NCBI GenBank assembly: GCA_008704415.1 | Contig: VXIS01000004.1 | Coordinates: forward strand, 248,001-312,000 | DNA: 64,000 bases | Origin: Sphaerosporella brunnea | Taxonomy: Eukaryota; Ascomycota; Pezizomycetes; Pezizales; Pyronemataceae | Direction: 5' to 3' | Shown: piece after piece, positions 44,310-56,390 of the stretch | Numbering within the stretch: the first letter of the stretch is position 1 | Layout of the letters: each line of letters starts with the position of its first letter | The notes under the pieces: model-generated | The model's input: only the letters and a program-made list of their open reading frames with translations | Told to the model about the DNA's origin: nothing | The model's database searches: none | Position numbers and translations under genes: made by a program

Positions 44310-46515
44310 TCACCAACCGCCGGGAATCGTTGGCGACGGCAGCGCTTCTTTCGTCTTTGTAGGGATTTCGGTCGCTGTAGATGCAGGTACCGGCGGCTGA
44401 CGTGTCGCTTCCGGAGACTCGGGAAGCGAGATTTCCGCAGCAGGTTCTTCAACCAGGGTCGCGGGTCGGGGGTCCTCCACCTTCTCTACAATCTCCGGCT
44501 CTGGTTCTGACTTTTCTACCGTCGCCTCAGGCTCCTGCACTGGCTCCTCGGCTTTCACCGATATCACTTCGCTCTTGTCATCCGGCACAACCCGCTTCGG
44601 CAGCTGCAACGGGGAAGGAACAGTCGAAGGCTTCGCCATCTGGCGCTCCGGCGTGAGATATGGGTTCTGTTGTGAATTCCTCTTTTTGGGAATGTTGAGT
44701 TTCTGCTCCTCCATCATGCCGGCAAGTACCGGTGTTCTCGGGGGTGTCTCCGTCTGGTTGTTGAGCGAGTTACGTCGCGACTCGCCGCGGATAAACGCCT
44801 GTTTCCCCGACCCCTGGTTAGCGACGAAATTGATTGAGGCTGTGTTGAAGGTTGGGGGGGGGGGGGCTAATCTACCGGAATGACGCCACCTCCGATCCGG
44901 GCCCAGAAACAGCGCTCGCGGAGCTTGACGCTTTCCTCCCATGCATGCTGCCTATCGCCCTCGCTCTCGCACTTCCACAATCCCTCCTTAAGGGTGCGGA
45001 GGAACGCCATGAAATCGCCGACAGTGCGTAACCGGTTGGTGCAATACTGGCAAAGCGGGTACCGCTGGGCATTCGGGTTTTCGTTGATCCGCATTCTATG
45101 CGTGCGTGCGTGCTCCTGGTCCGCTTTGCTTTCGCCGCAGAGTGAGCAGGCGAACATGCTGACGCTCGGCGCTGTCGGCATGGGATCGATGACGAGTGTG
45201 CCCTCGGTGATGGCGGACATCACGTTTCTTCGCGCGAGCCACGAAAGGCCAGGAGCGAGGTCCAGGCGAAGGGTAGGCTCGATGTCCTCGACCATGGCCC
45301 GCTTGAAAAACTTGGTCTCCTTGAGAGCGTTAAGATTTGCCTGCCATTCGGAGGAGCTACTGGTAGAGCCCGACGGTGAGTGAGTGGTCGAGCCCGAGTC
45401 GGTGCGTCGCTTGTATCCAAACAGACTGCTTCCGAGAGTGGACCCGCCCTGATTCGGCGACGGCATTGTTAAGCCCATACCCATACCCATAGACTGCAGC
45501 GACGAAAAAGAACCGCCAGATAGCCTACTCACGTGCGAAGGCTGCTTGATCACGTCCGCCGGTTTCGGCGGCGTGTACAATACCTCACAAAACTCCTTGA
45601 ACGCGGCGACGTCGTGTCGCAGGACCGGGTGCACGAGGTTGGTCAATGACGTCGGGGGACACGGGACCATGTCTTTGACGTTCATCGAATTGGGTACCAG
45701 GTGTAGCGACTCGAACACTGATTCTTTGCTGTGGCGGTTTCGTAGCAGCGGGGTTTGGGGCACGCCGGGCGAAGACATGGCTGCTTCGTTCTCTTCTCGT
45801 TCCTTGTTCATTTGTTGCATGACCTGCTTGAGTTCCGCTAGTTGCTGCTGATGCGAGGCGAGGAGCTGTTCGGTGTCGGCCAGTTGCGCTCGTAGCTGTT
45901 CGTTCTTGCGATCCACGGCGTCTCGTTCTTTTCGAGCTGCCGAAACCATCTGTCGTTTGTCAGAAATCCCCCGATTCCCGCCTTCCAGCCAAAGTGTAGT
46001 GATACCTTATTGGCCTCGTCAAACAGCGCCGTCGTCAGATTTTCCAGCTCCTGTTCGATGTGCTTCTTGTCCTTGTCCGCCTGCGCACGCTGCTTGCTCT
46101 CTTCCTTCAGTTTTGTCATGAGCTTCTTCGTTTCCGTCTCGACCGTCTTCTTCTCCACCAGCAGGCCCTTCGCCATCATGTCCGCATGTTCCTTCGCCGT
46201 CGCCTCCAACTGTCGGATTCTAGCCTTCGACAGCTCCAGCTCATGTTTGGTAGCGGCCAACGAGTCGTCCAATTTCGTCTGGTGGTTTATTGCCGAGATG
46301 AGCTTGTTACTGAGAGTGGCGACCTCCCTGTTCAAATCGTTGCTCCCCGCATCGGCGCCGTTGCAGTTTAATCCCCCACTCTCAGCCAAATTGCTGTCGC
46401 TGGCGCTTTTCGACAGCGGTGGCCGGTCAGCGTTGGCTCCGACGCTGACACCTCCGGCGAGTAAGGTCGAGAAGCCGGGCGATGTGAGGGAGAGCGGCCG
46501 CGTGCTGAAACTCAT
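44310..46515 (-). CDS. SEC2: SEC2-family Rab guanine-nucleotide exchange factor
   Basis: Sec2 activates the Rab GTPase Sec4 on secretory vesicles and drives polarised exocytosis. Exons: 46006-46515, 44876-45949 and 44310-44813, giving 695 aa. Residues about 65-235 form a long coiled coil ending KKHIEQELENLTTALFDEAN, then KMVSAARKERDAVDRKNEQL, the Sec2 GEF signature split by intron 1. The middle carries LVHPVLRHDVAAFKEFCEVL, then FFKRAMVEDIEPTLRLDLAP. Two CXXC pairs (CSLCGE and CQYC, about 450-485) follow, with FLRTLKEGLWKCES, all typical of fungal Sec2. The C-terminal 165 residues are Pro/Glu/Ser-rich and disordered. Start MSFSTRPLSL is chosen because the open frame upstream lacks conserved features. 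Intron 2 holds a C13 run on the sense strand. Confidence 0.92.
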
Positions 46516-49500
46516 GCTGGAAGGCGAGAGCTGTTTTAGGGGCGGTGGCTTCGGGCTGGTGGTAACGGGTGGGCCATGGGGGGCGGCGTGAACGAGATAC
46601 AGGAATCTGAGCGGCGCGCGGAGGTCAGCGATCCAAACGGTTGCGTTATGTGTGTGTGAGAGTGTGGGACGTTTGGGGGGTTTGTCTCGGAGAGGGAGGG
46701 AGGAGTCGGAGGCAAGGAGACAACTCACTCAGCCAGCTTTGCGGTGTTTCTGTGGCACTGGGAGCGACAACGTCACAAGAGAGCAGCGATGGTCTAAGTT
46801 AAGTGCAGTTGGGGGAGGGGAGGGGAGCGGGCGCTGTAATTCTACGGAGAAGATGGGTGGGGACGGGCCAGACCAGGCGGTATTGAAGGTGGAGGCAAAG
46901 TTGGAAGTGCAGATAAAAAGGTAAAAAGAAGAAGGAAGGAAGGATTCTTTAACTAAAAAGCGAATATTTTCTGAACGGGAAAAAGTTATCAAGAATCGGA
47001 GGGGTCACGACGTCAGGCAACCGTGGGGGGGGGGGGGGGGTGGGGGGGGTGGGGGGGGTGGATGGATTTCCAAGGTCAGAGGGAAGGACAGTGATAGGCA
47101 ATGTGAGGGGTGGTGGTGGTGGTGGTGGTGGTGGAAGGGCGGAAGAGGGAGCAAAGACCGGAGCAGCAGCAGCAAGCGGGGCGCGCGCAGAGGATAAAGG
47201 TGCGGCAGCAGGCAGGCAGGCAGGCAGGCAGGCGAGGCGGAGCCAAGGCCAGGTGTGGAGAAGCGAGCGAATGTGAGCGGGCGTGACGGCGACGACAAGA
47301 CAAAAAGCAGAAGAACGAGAGGAGAGGCAGCGAAGGGAGACGCCGGAAGGGGAGCTGGTGCGCGTTTTGCGGAATTAGTGCAGTGGCTCTTGCGGCAAGG
47401 GAGCGACGACCACGACTGCGAATCCGCTCGGGCGTGGCAGGGGCAGGGACAGGGTGGTGGTGGTGGTGGTGGTGGTGGTGGTGGTTAGTGTTCAGCAGGA
47501 TGATGTGGGCGATATCGATGCGATAATGGGGGATACGCTTGGTGATTGATATACAGACAAATCCCGAGCAGCAGCAGAAGAACAGTCCACATACTCCACT
47601 ACATGCACATACCGCTTCATGCACCGCCGAAAAAAGCTCTGAGACACGGCAGCCCGAGTCTCCATCCAACGCCGGCCAACGCGAAGGAAGAGGCACACAT
47701 CGCCGAACGGACAAGCCTTCTTCACCGCGCAGAGCCAGCCTGCGACAACCGCATGGATGGATGGATGCATATCACCGCCCACGCGCGATTGGCTGCGACG
47801 CGCAAACCTCAAACGAAGCTGAGTTGTGCCGCTCCTGCAGCTGTACTCCCCTGCCTGCCTGCGAGTGGGAGGGCGAGAAGCTTTTTGCCGCGTGGTGGAA
47901 ACACCCATGCCCGGAGTCCTCCATTCACGGCGGAAAGCGGCTGCATCTGTCAGCGGAGATGATGATGGCAGCCAGCGCCAGGAACCGCTTTGAGGTAGAG
48001 CAGTCTGGCACCACCACCACCGCCTGCAGAGTAAGATCCGCCCGTGTTGGTGGGTGGAGCGAAATCTCGCGCCGCTTGCAGCCCAGCAGCCACAAATGAA
48101 CCCCGGGAGATCCGGAAGCGGGTGATGATATATACTCTGCTCGAGATGTCAGCAGCACGGAGAAACACGCAGCCTGCAACGTGGAACTCGAAGGCTGATG
48201 GATTTGCCCACACTTTCTCAGCCTTCCCCTCTTTTGCGGGGATGATTCCCAAGCAAGGCATCGCATGCATGCATGCATGCAAGCATGCATGATGATGGCC
48301 GGCCGGGGAACGCCGGCGATTATTGACGAACGTGGGGTGTGATGATGTCCCGTCGAGCAGAACTCAGTGCTTAGCGCTTTGTGTCCACGTGACTGTGCGT
48401 CACCCTGCTATTGTGCGAGAGGATGCCACTCTCAAGCGAGAAGAGGGACAACTGCAGAAGAAGGACCGCCGCCGCTGGCGAGGCCGCACCCCTCAGCGTG
48501 CCAGCAGTCACCACACCAATGGCGATGTCGAAGATTCAGATTCTGATCAGGAACAGTGCGAGCCTCAGTTGACAAAGCCGCCCGACTGCAGACCGCAAGA
48601 GAAAGGGCGACATGCGGCGCTGCAGCAAAGCGGGCCAGCTCCTCCCTGAGGTCCGCTCCAAGGCCCCTCCCCTGGTCCCTTATAAGGATAGAGAAGAGGT
48701 TATGCTACCCTGGCCTGAGAGAAGGCTTGGCGGAGGCATACAGTCTTCGACCGAGATACATGTAGAGTTAGGCAGCGTTCAGCGGGCGCACTGTACTCAG
48801 AGTACTACAAAGCTCGCGCTTCGCAAATGTGTGGTAAGGCTGTTAGTCAGCGGCGATGTTTGTGGCGAGGCCAGAAACGACGCCGTGGACTTTTGGACTG
48901 AGGTAAAATCTCCGGCACTAACGTTGTTCCACTCCATTAGTTGCCGTCCTTTGATGCCATGGCCGAGCTTTGTGTCAAAACCCCCCAAGAGGGAGGGAAT
49001 TGGTCTCAGCATCCTAGTTGCCACGAACGATCAGTTTATATTTAGCCGCAAGAAATAGAGTTCTTCGACACAGCCTGAGACCCGGGCCAATATGCGTCGC
49101 CATCCCTCCGTACCCCGAATTTCTGCCCAACTTTGACATCTGGTGGCACCATGCACCGTCGGTATGTACTGTGGACGGAAGCACCACACGAACAAAAGAA
49201 CCCCACCTGAAGGATGAGTGTCAACAGTACCTGAACTTGTTCATTGGGCGAGAAGAAGAAGAAGAGCTCAAAGATGACGATCCACTCACAAATGCCATCT
49301 GCCACCCGTCTAAACCTTCCAGCAGCGCGGTATTCACCATGCTCTCGGAGGTTCATCCCCCCCCCCTTCCCCTCCCCGGTTTGACGTCGAAGCAAGTCAA
49401 AAAAGAGACTTATTCATCTGCTGTCACTCGGTCTCGGCGCAACTTTTTGTTTTTTTCGGTGTAGTCTTGACTTCTGTTCTGTATTGCTTAGAAAGTACGG

Positions 49501-50332
49501 TATAGTATTGCTCGTAACGATGGCATGTAATACATATCGACCCCTAAATACGGAGCCAGACGCAAAACTACAACTGAAAAAAATAAATGTTGCACCTATA
49601 CCGCGTGATACCTTGTGATTCTGACTTTCTTCGGCGTCAAACAACAACACCGGCGCTCCTTCCCACGGTGGCGTTCGCCGTCCATTCCACCATTTCCTCG
49701 GGGCGTGGGAGTCGTCTTCCTCTCCACTATTACTAGCAGCCGCTGTCGCAAACAAATGATCCATATCTCTGTAATGTAGAGTGGAAAACTTTACCATCGG
49801 TAATTCTTCCTCACACTACCACGAACCGGCCGCCAGTCAGTCCACCATGGATCCCGTCGATGCACGGATCTCGAGAAGACCGGCGGCCTCCATGTTGTCT
49901 GTCAACCGGCGAACCTCGATCCCCGATGTTGCCATTGATACTCAGGATCTCCGTCTCTTCAGATTCTAGTTGCCACGAACGATGAGAACCCCCCCCCCCC
50001 CCCGCAAGGCCGAAAACCATTCAACACACATATTTCCCAGTTTTTTGCTCGAGAAAGTCTGTATGTAGAGATTTACTTCGCCCTTGACTAACAGCCGCAG
50101 CAGCAGCCTCCTCCTCCGGAAAACGTCACGGCAAATACTGGATCTGCTCTCAAGAGAATAGGGTGCGTTGATGTTCTATCTTTGGTGAAGCCAAGCTTTG
50201 ATACATGCTTCATACTTTAGACAAAAACCCTCACCTTCGTTAGGTAACAATAATTCTTATGACGCCAAAGCCAAAACACAACCCACCAAACGCCAGCAAA
50301 ATCCAACAAAAGCGGCCTCTCCAGGATATCAA
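46516..50332. other. 3.8-kb region 5' of SEC2 with dense microsatellites
   Basis: G15 at 47026-47040, (GGT)n at 47109-47134 and 47453-47484, (GGCA)n at 47207-47233, GCATGCAT repeats at about 48264-48290, and a C15 run at 49989-50003. Open, protein-like plus-strand stretches occur at 48612-49058 and 49070-49464. The latter includes NFDIWWHHAPSVCTVDGST and IGREEEEELKDDDPLTN. I could not assemble them into a gene with an ATG. An exact 18-bp repeat links 49014 and 49966. Confidence 0.45.
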
Positions 50333-51163
50333 TCACTCCCCTTTCAGCGCCTGTTCCCCTCGCTTCTTCACTTCCTCCACACCTTTAGTCCCCTCCCATG
50401 TCTGGCACAATCCCTTCAACCGTTCCCATACCTTCTCCGCCTCCTCACGCTCCCCGCCTTTTACCAACTCCCTAATCTTTTCCGGCGCTTTGAGCGCCCA
50501 CTTCACCGTCTCCACGCCTTTGTACGTACCCCCAGGCCCTGGACTGGCCGCACGCATTCCCTCCACTAGCCCGCGACTCACACCCTCGATATGGCTTACT
50601 GCTGGCTCGAGCGTGTTGGTGGTCGGAGTAAGCGGTTCCATACTGGCACGCATTTTCCGGATCGTGTCCGTCGCGGCGATTAGCTTTGAGTAATTATCAT
50701 AGACCAAAGCTTTCCGTTCCCCATCCAAGCCGCGGATATCTACCCATCTCAATTAGTCACTATTCTTGGAGAGAGATAGGTGTGTGTGTGTTGGGGGGGG
50801 GGGGGGGTTACCGTTAACAAGCCCGTTCTCCACCGCCAATAACTTTCTCAACCCCTTCTCAGCCAGCAATTTCTCCACATATGCATTGGCATCGAAACCA
50901 TCCCGGTCAAGCTCCGGCAGCACTTCGCCGGTCGTGGCAGAGAGCCCATAGAATTGCCGGAGCGCGCTGCGATTGCGTTTTGAAGGTCGAGGCGATGTGG
51001 CGCGGAGCGGTATCTCTAGACTGTTTTGTCGGCTGGAATGGACGCTGCTTGGGAAGTTGGGATTGTGCGGGGTTAGCTGGAGCGGCGATTGCACTGAGAT
51101 CGACGGTGGGCGGGACGAGGCCGGAGAGGGAAGCGGTGAGCGGTTGGGTGCGGGTGAGGGCAT
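50333..51163 (-). CDS. VPS51: VPS51/VPS67-family GARP subunit
   Basis: Vps51 is a subunit of the GARP tether for endosome-to-Golgi transport and binds the SNARE Tlg1. Exons 50812-51163 and 50333-50739 give 252 aa; the intron is GTAACC(C-run)..GGGTAG, 72 nt, joining ENGLVN to DIRGLDGERKALVYDNYSKL in phase. The N-terminus is Ser/Pro-rich. The core is RSALRQFYGLSATTG, then DRDGFDANAYVEKLLAEKGL and SKLIAATDTIRKMRASMEPL, matching the fungal Vps51 core (LR.FYGL, FD...YV..LL, IRGLDGERK.LVYDNYSKLI.AT). The C-terminal third is helical and charged. Short overall, as in other Pezizomycotina. Confidence 0.92.
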
Positions 51164-51892
51164 TGTCGTAATGGAGGAGTCGGGAAGTCGGGCCGACGCG
51201 ACGGACGCCGCCTGTTCGTATGTAAGCGAGCGGGATGGGTTAGGGATTTAAATATTTGGATTGTCAAACAACGAGATCCTAAGGTCTACCTACATACAAC
51301 AAGAGACTGTGCGCGCTGTATATATTGTACTTACACAGTCCCTACACTCCTCCGCTCCCTTCTATCCTCAATGCTCTGACCCGTGGTTTGCCCTGGGTTC
51401 AGCGTCGAACCGGCGGCTGCCTCAGGCGCGGCGCTGTGCTTGCACCTTCCAGTCTCCGGAGGGCTACTGAGCTCCGGGGGCCCTGTTGAGGGAGGTGGGT
51501 GAGGAAAAAAACTGCGGCGACGCCTCTCCAACTCCTAGGCTGCCGGGGGCACCGGTGCTATATACCCTCCGGCGCCGCACCGTCCTCCATCCACCCGAAC
51601 TCCTGACCGCGGCGTGGCCGACTCAGCTAGCCGTCAGATATAAGAGGCACGTCGTATCCCAAAGCGCTTCCCATCCGGACGGGAGGTTCCCTCTAACTGT
51701 GACGACAAGTCGTTCACTTCGACCGAGTGCTGAATATACCCATCACCTGTTGATCAACCGAAAATTGCATCTCTTTTCACAGTGTGCTGAGGGCCCCCGG
51801 AAATCTTTATCCACCACAATCTACCGATCTGGTGAGGATGATCGGTGGTCTCAAGATAGACATTATCAACAGTGTCAAAAGGTTTACTCGTT
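51164..51892. other. VPS51 5' flank
   Basis: No gene supported. One 139-codon ORF (51486-51905) shows no family signal and runs into the MITE. Confidence 0.45.
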
Positions 51893-52010
51893 GGCCGGCA
51901 TTTAGAACCGAAAAAATGCGGGAGGGCGAGACTTTGTCGATCTGGTGATTGTACCTTCGAGTAGGTTTTTTCAGGCACTCGGAGTTTTTGATTCGGATTC
52001 TAAATGCCGT
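51893..52010 (-). mobile_element. MITE family copy 2
   Basis: Left end GGCCGGCATTTAGAACC and right end GGATTCTAAATGCCG are inverted. The interior, read in reverse, shares CCTACTCGAAGG, CACCAGATCGA and CCCGCATTTTTTCGG with the other copies. Confidence 0.7.
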
Positions 52011-53112
52011 GCAACCACCGGCGAGTGAGTTTCCCCGTTATCGTGAGCTTTTACACTCGATCAAACTGGTTTATTGTCGTCAATCACATATAGCCACTCG
52101 CTTCCAGAACCCTTTTTGTTGTGTTGTGTAACAAGCTTGTATTTACTGATCACACCAATCGTGATGCTTCGTTCATTCAATCACAATCGTAATTACATGT
52201 ACATCATGCCTTCTTCCCACTCCCGGAGAAGAAGGAGCGCCATTGAGGTGTAGGAGCGTCAAACCAAAAAAGCCAAAAAAGAGAGAAAAAAAAAACGGGG
52301 GAAAACGGTATCGTCCACAATCATTCGCCGTCACATCCTATTCCACCCACCGATCCGCCAGCCCCGAACAGGAAGAAATAAGAACCCCCAAAATGCAGCA
52401 AGGAAAAAACAGAGTAGAATGCTCAAAGACCCAAAAGCCATACCGCCTATAGATCCCTAGGTTCTGTTTCGTTTTTAAGATAAGCTGTACATTTCCTCGT
52501 TGTTCGTGGTATGGTGACGGGGTGTGATTACAGCGAGTGATCCGTCAACTTCTCAACCAAATGCATCGTCCGCCCGCGGCCTGGTGGGCATCCCATCGCT
52601 GTGTCCTCCTCGGCGCTTTCCCGGCGCCTACAACCAGCTAGTCACCGCGGTATATCGGACTTTTAGGTCCTATTGTCTTAACGCGAGGCGCCTTTGCCCT
52701 GGCAGCTTAAGTTTTTGCGGCGCGGAGGAAACGTTTGGCAAGGTGAAGAAGAGGACTAGACCTAGCATAACATCGGCGTATTTTGGGACTAGGAAGGAGT
52801 CTGTCTCGCAACCCGAGGGAAGACCGGTTGAAACTATGATCGTCGTTCATGCAGGGTTTGCGGAGGGGTTTTCATTAGGGACGGCAATAGGGGTAATTGC
52901 ATTCGGAATCAGGTGTTGCTGTTGTGGTTATGATATATCGAGTGCATTGTCATGATGTCTTTGTCTTATCCATATCTGATCATCTCCCCAAACCCCGCAG
53001 CAAGCCACACCGCCACAGTAGCTCTCCCACGTCATCTCCAGTCCTTCGCCCGTCCACTCTCCGCCATCCCTACAATACAAACCAACTTAACAACCGCCCT
53101 CCACACAACGCA
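52011..53112. other. Intergenic region before the PNPOx-like gene
   Basis: A-rich tract at 52265-52300 and CGAGTGAT at 52534-52541. An ORF at 52524-52955 has no ATG start or family signal. The last 100 bases are C/A-rich leader. Confidence 0.45.
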
Positions 53113-53830
53113 ATGACTCTTGAACCCGCCTCAAGCCCAGAGCTGCCGCAGGAGGTCATCACCTGCCTCAAGAATGCGCGCTATGTAAGTCCGAACCCAA
53201 CCCTGGACGCGTCCTTTCTCCGGAGCGAGCTGATGAGAACATCAGCTACACCTAGCCACGACGGGCGGGCTGTGGCCGCACGTCTCGTTAATGAACTACA
53301 CCTTCCTCCCGTCGAATCCGCACAGTATCAACGGCGCGCCTCCCGGCGGTCCCGTCATCATCCTTACGGTGCAGCACTCGACCAAGAAAATTAACAACCT
53401 CCTTGCGAACCCACGGGTGTCGCTGCTGGTGCACGATTGGGTTTCGCATCGGGCTCCGTTAGGCACCTCCACCACCATCACCACCACAGAAGACCGCCCG
53501 AGACAGTCCTCGCTCGCCTCTTTGCTCACTAATCTTAATTCCGCTGAGTTGTCGAGTATTTCCGCCACGTTGTTCGGCCATGCACATCTCATCCCCCAGG
53601 GCTCCGAGTATGAACAGTTTTATCGCCAGCTTCACACTGAGAGCTGCGTCGGCTCCGGCGAGAGCATGTGTTACCTCGAGGGCGAGGACGCCAGAATTGT
53701 CGTCGTCACTATCTCGTGGACGAGAGTCGCGGATTACAAGGGCTTGGTTAAGGATTGGGTCAAGCCCGGCGAGGAAAAGGCCTGGGAGGAGTTCGAGAAT
53801 GATGCTGTTCGCTCTGCTAATGGCGCGTAG
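53113..53830 (+). CDS. Pyridoxamine 5'-phosphate oxidase-like flavin-binding protein
   Basis: Exons 53113-53184 and 53246-53830 give 218 aa; the intron is GTAAGT..ACATCAG, 61 nt, phase 0. The join reads CLKNARYLHLATTGGLWPHV, then SLMNYTFLPSNP, the split-barrel FMN fold of the yeast YLR456W/YPR172W group. It continues GPVIILTVQHSTKKINNLLA and NPRVSLLVHDWVSHR. A Ser/Thr-rich insertion follows (about 115-140), then ATLFGHAHLI. The C-terminal part ends with a Trp/Lys-rich helix. These relatives lack the full PNPOx catalytic set and their substrate is unknown, so no vitamin B6 role is claimed. Confidence 0.88.
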
Positions 53831-54193
53831 GCGTGCTGGGTTGCAATTCCTTTTTTTTTCTCCTTTTTGCTTGTGAGGCGGCTCTTATCGCTGGCACCCT
53901 GCGCGAAACATAGCCGGGTAACAGACTAGTGATGGGGTTAATTGCAATTCGGAGTTAAGCACATGGGAGCATATTCAAATACGAATACGAAGCATCATTG
54001 GCCGACAAGAGGCACAGATTTCGAATTTCTTCTGGGGTTTCAGTGATTTTCGGTGACTCTAGCAAGCCTAACCCTGTTCCTGTGATTCCTTGGCGCCGAC
54101 TCTCACTTTTTTGCAGCCGCAACCTAGATAACAGATCACCACTCCCAGCATCGCCCACCCGCAAGAACGGATATCTCTTGCTCGCCCGTCACC
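53831..54193. other. Intergenic region
   Basis: Short spacer holding the leader of the phosphotransferase gene; T9 at about 53851. Nothing else seen. Confidence 0.45.
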
Positions 54194-55618
54194 ATGTATA
54201 TCCGCCAGTCCAAGCTCCGTCACCTCAAGGAGTACCAGTACTCTGGTGTGGACCACAGTCTTGTCTCCCGCTACATCCTGAAGCCGTTCTACACCAATGT
54301 CTTCATCCACGTTTTTCCCATGTCCATGGCGTTTGTTTCCCTGCACACGCATACCAGGCGAATGTGCTAACAACCCGGATAGCCCCAATCTCATCACTCT
54401 TACTGGCTTCTTCTTCGTCGTTGTCAACTTCCTCACTATGCTCTGGTACAACCCCACCCTCGACCGGGACTGCCCGGCCTGGGTGTATGCTTCGTTCGGT
54501 CTTGGCCTCTTCCTCTACCAGACATTTGATGCCTGTGACGGTACTCAAGCACGCCGCACGGGCCAGTCGGGCCCTCTGGGAGAGCTCTTCGATCACGGCG
54601 TGGATGCGATCAACACGACTCTCGGAGTGGTTATCTTTGCCGGCACGGTGAACCTGGGACAGAGCTGGGCCACGTTGTTGACTGCGTTCGCGAGTCTGTG
54701 CGCGTTCTACTTGACCACCTGGGAGGAATACCACACCGGCACGCTGTACCTGGGACTGGTCTCGGGACCTGTCGAGGGAGTGTTGACCCTGTGTGCCGTT
54801 TATTTTATCACCGCGATTAAGGGTGGAAGTTTCTGGCAGCGCCCGATGCTGGAGACTCTTGGCGTACCGAGCAGTATCCTTGAGAAAGTACCGGAGCTCC
54901 TCAGGGGCATCAGCTTTGTTCACTGGTGGTTGGTCTATGGTGGGTTGATGCTGGGATTTAACATTGTGCAAAGGTATGCTTCCCTTGTTTTCTGCTCCTA
55001 ACCCAGACCTGCTTTGCACCATGGGGAAAGCGAAAAATATTATATCTCTCCCCTTTCTTTGCTTCATTTTGCAATAGTTTCTTCACAAACTAACTCTTCA
55101 GTTCTCTCAACGTTATACGTGCCCGCCGTGCCAAGGGTCTCCCCGCGGCCCCCGCCCTTGCTGGTCTCCTCCCTTTCTTCCTCACCTGGCTCGCGATCCC
55201 TGCATGGCTATCTCTGCGCCCGTTGATCCTCACTCAGCACCTCGTTCCGTTCCTTTTCTTCGTCGGAATCGCGTTCGCATACCAAGTCGGACTCATCATC
55301 GTGTCGCATCTCACCAAATCTTCTTTCCCGTTCCTGAACGTTTTGTACCTCCCGATCTTGGTGGGATTGTTGGATGCTGCCGGACCCTGGATCCGCGATT
55401 TCACCGCATTTTATGTCGGAAAGGCCTTCGGCTGGAGAAGCGCCCTTGGCGATGGCGAGTTCGAGACGGCGTATGTCTTTGCGTGCCTTGGGCTTGCTCT
55501 CGGCGTGCATGGAAGCTTCGTCGTTGATGTTATCACGAATATCTGTGATTACCTTGATATCTGGTGCTTGACTATCAAGCATCCTAAGGTTCTAGCTGGG
55601 GAGAAGAAGAAGAATTAG
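54194..55618 (+). CDS. EPT1: Choline/ethanolamine phosphotransferase
   Basis: The enzyme transfers phosphocholine or phosphoethanolamine from the CDP form to diacylglycerol, the last Kennedy-pathway step, in the ER/Golgi membrane. Exons 54194-54330, 54383-54973 and 55102-55618 give 414 aa. The CDP-alcohol phosphatidyltransferase motif DGX2ARX8GX3DX3D is complete: DGTQARRTGQSGPLGELFDH begins at Asp98, with Gly112, Asp116 and Asp120 in place. The N-terminus (LRHLKEYQYSGVDHSLVS) is also family-typical. At least seven hydrophobic membrane spans follow. Introns are 52 and 128 nt; the second is the longest well-supported intron in the window. Whether choline or ethanolamine is preferred cannot be read from the sequence. 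Confidence 0.93.
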
Positions 55619-56390
55619 GAGGCCGCATAGAAGGCAGGCTATGGGGCCGGAGGGAGGAGAAGGAGAAGGGGTTGGTCATAGCGGAACCAGTTTGCTCCAC
55701 ATCATCCTGAAATTTTCACAGGGAGATGGAGTGATGGGAGGGAAAGTAGCAAAACGTTATGATGACGAATGTGACGTGGCCACGATTTGATGAGGAGGGA
55801 TCTACTGGCGTACATGCATGATATATTGGATTTGGTCTTTATTTTCTTGGAAGTTTGGATGGGTTGTCTAGAGAATATTTTATACCCGCACGCGGTTTGT
55901 GTTTACCTATTTGATGGGGTGGGCAATGTGGGTGAGCTAGTTCGTGTGATAGAGAGGGGTGGCGTTGTGTTGGTAATCTTTGCGCTCACGCTCTACACAA
56001 ATAACTGGGGGTTTTTGGGCTGCATGCATACCGTGAAATTTGGGTCTAAAGGATGTTGGGCTGTGGATTTAAGCTTGTGTGGAATGGGAGAGATCTAGAG
56101 TGCAGGCTAGTTCACCGGGTATCACTCGGCACATGCACGGGCGGGCAGTCCCCAACTGCATTCCGACCTCCCCACAGCATCCCAAAGACTCCGGCTCGGT
56201 TGGTCACTCTGTCCACTATAGATCGGCCTCCCCGAGTGCGTGTCCATGCTCTGCAACCCCGCCTTCCTCGCCGCGTTGTTGGGGATGTGGTGCGCTGTCT
56301 TGGCTGAGGGACGAATTCTATGGCGATGGCACCTGTGGCGCAGTCAATTGTGGCGCAGCGATCTTTCTTGAACACGCCACCAACGCCACC
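55619..56390. other. Intergenic region
   Basis: No gene. ATCACTCG at 56121-56128. Just before the next ATG there is a CACCAACGCCACC leader. Confidence 0.45.

Noticed and set aside
41508..46515. LIP5, MGR2 and SEC2 considered as a functional cluster
   Set aside because: Unrelated ubiquitous housekeeping genes on both strands; adjacency is not evidence of a shared pathway.
48264..48290. GCATGCATGC repeats considered as a CRISPR-like or regulatory array
   Set aside because: Simple tetranucleotide repeat without spacers; a eukaryotic microsatellite.
54303..55067. Minus 254-codon ORF over the phosphotransferase gene
   Set aside because: The antisense frame has no family signal, while the plus strand has the complete CDP-alcohol motif.
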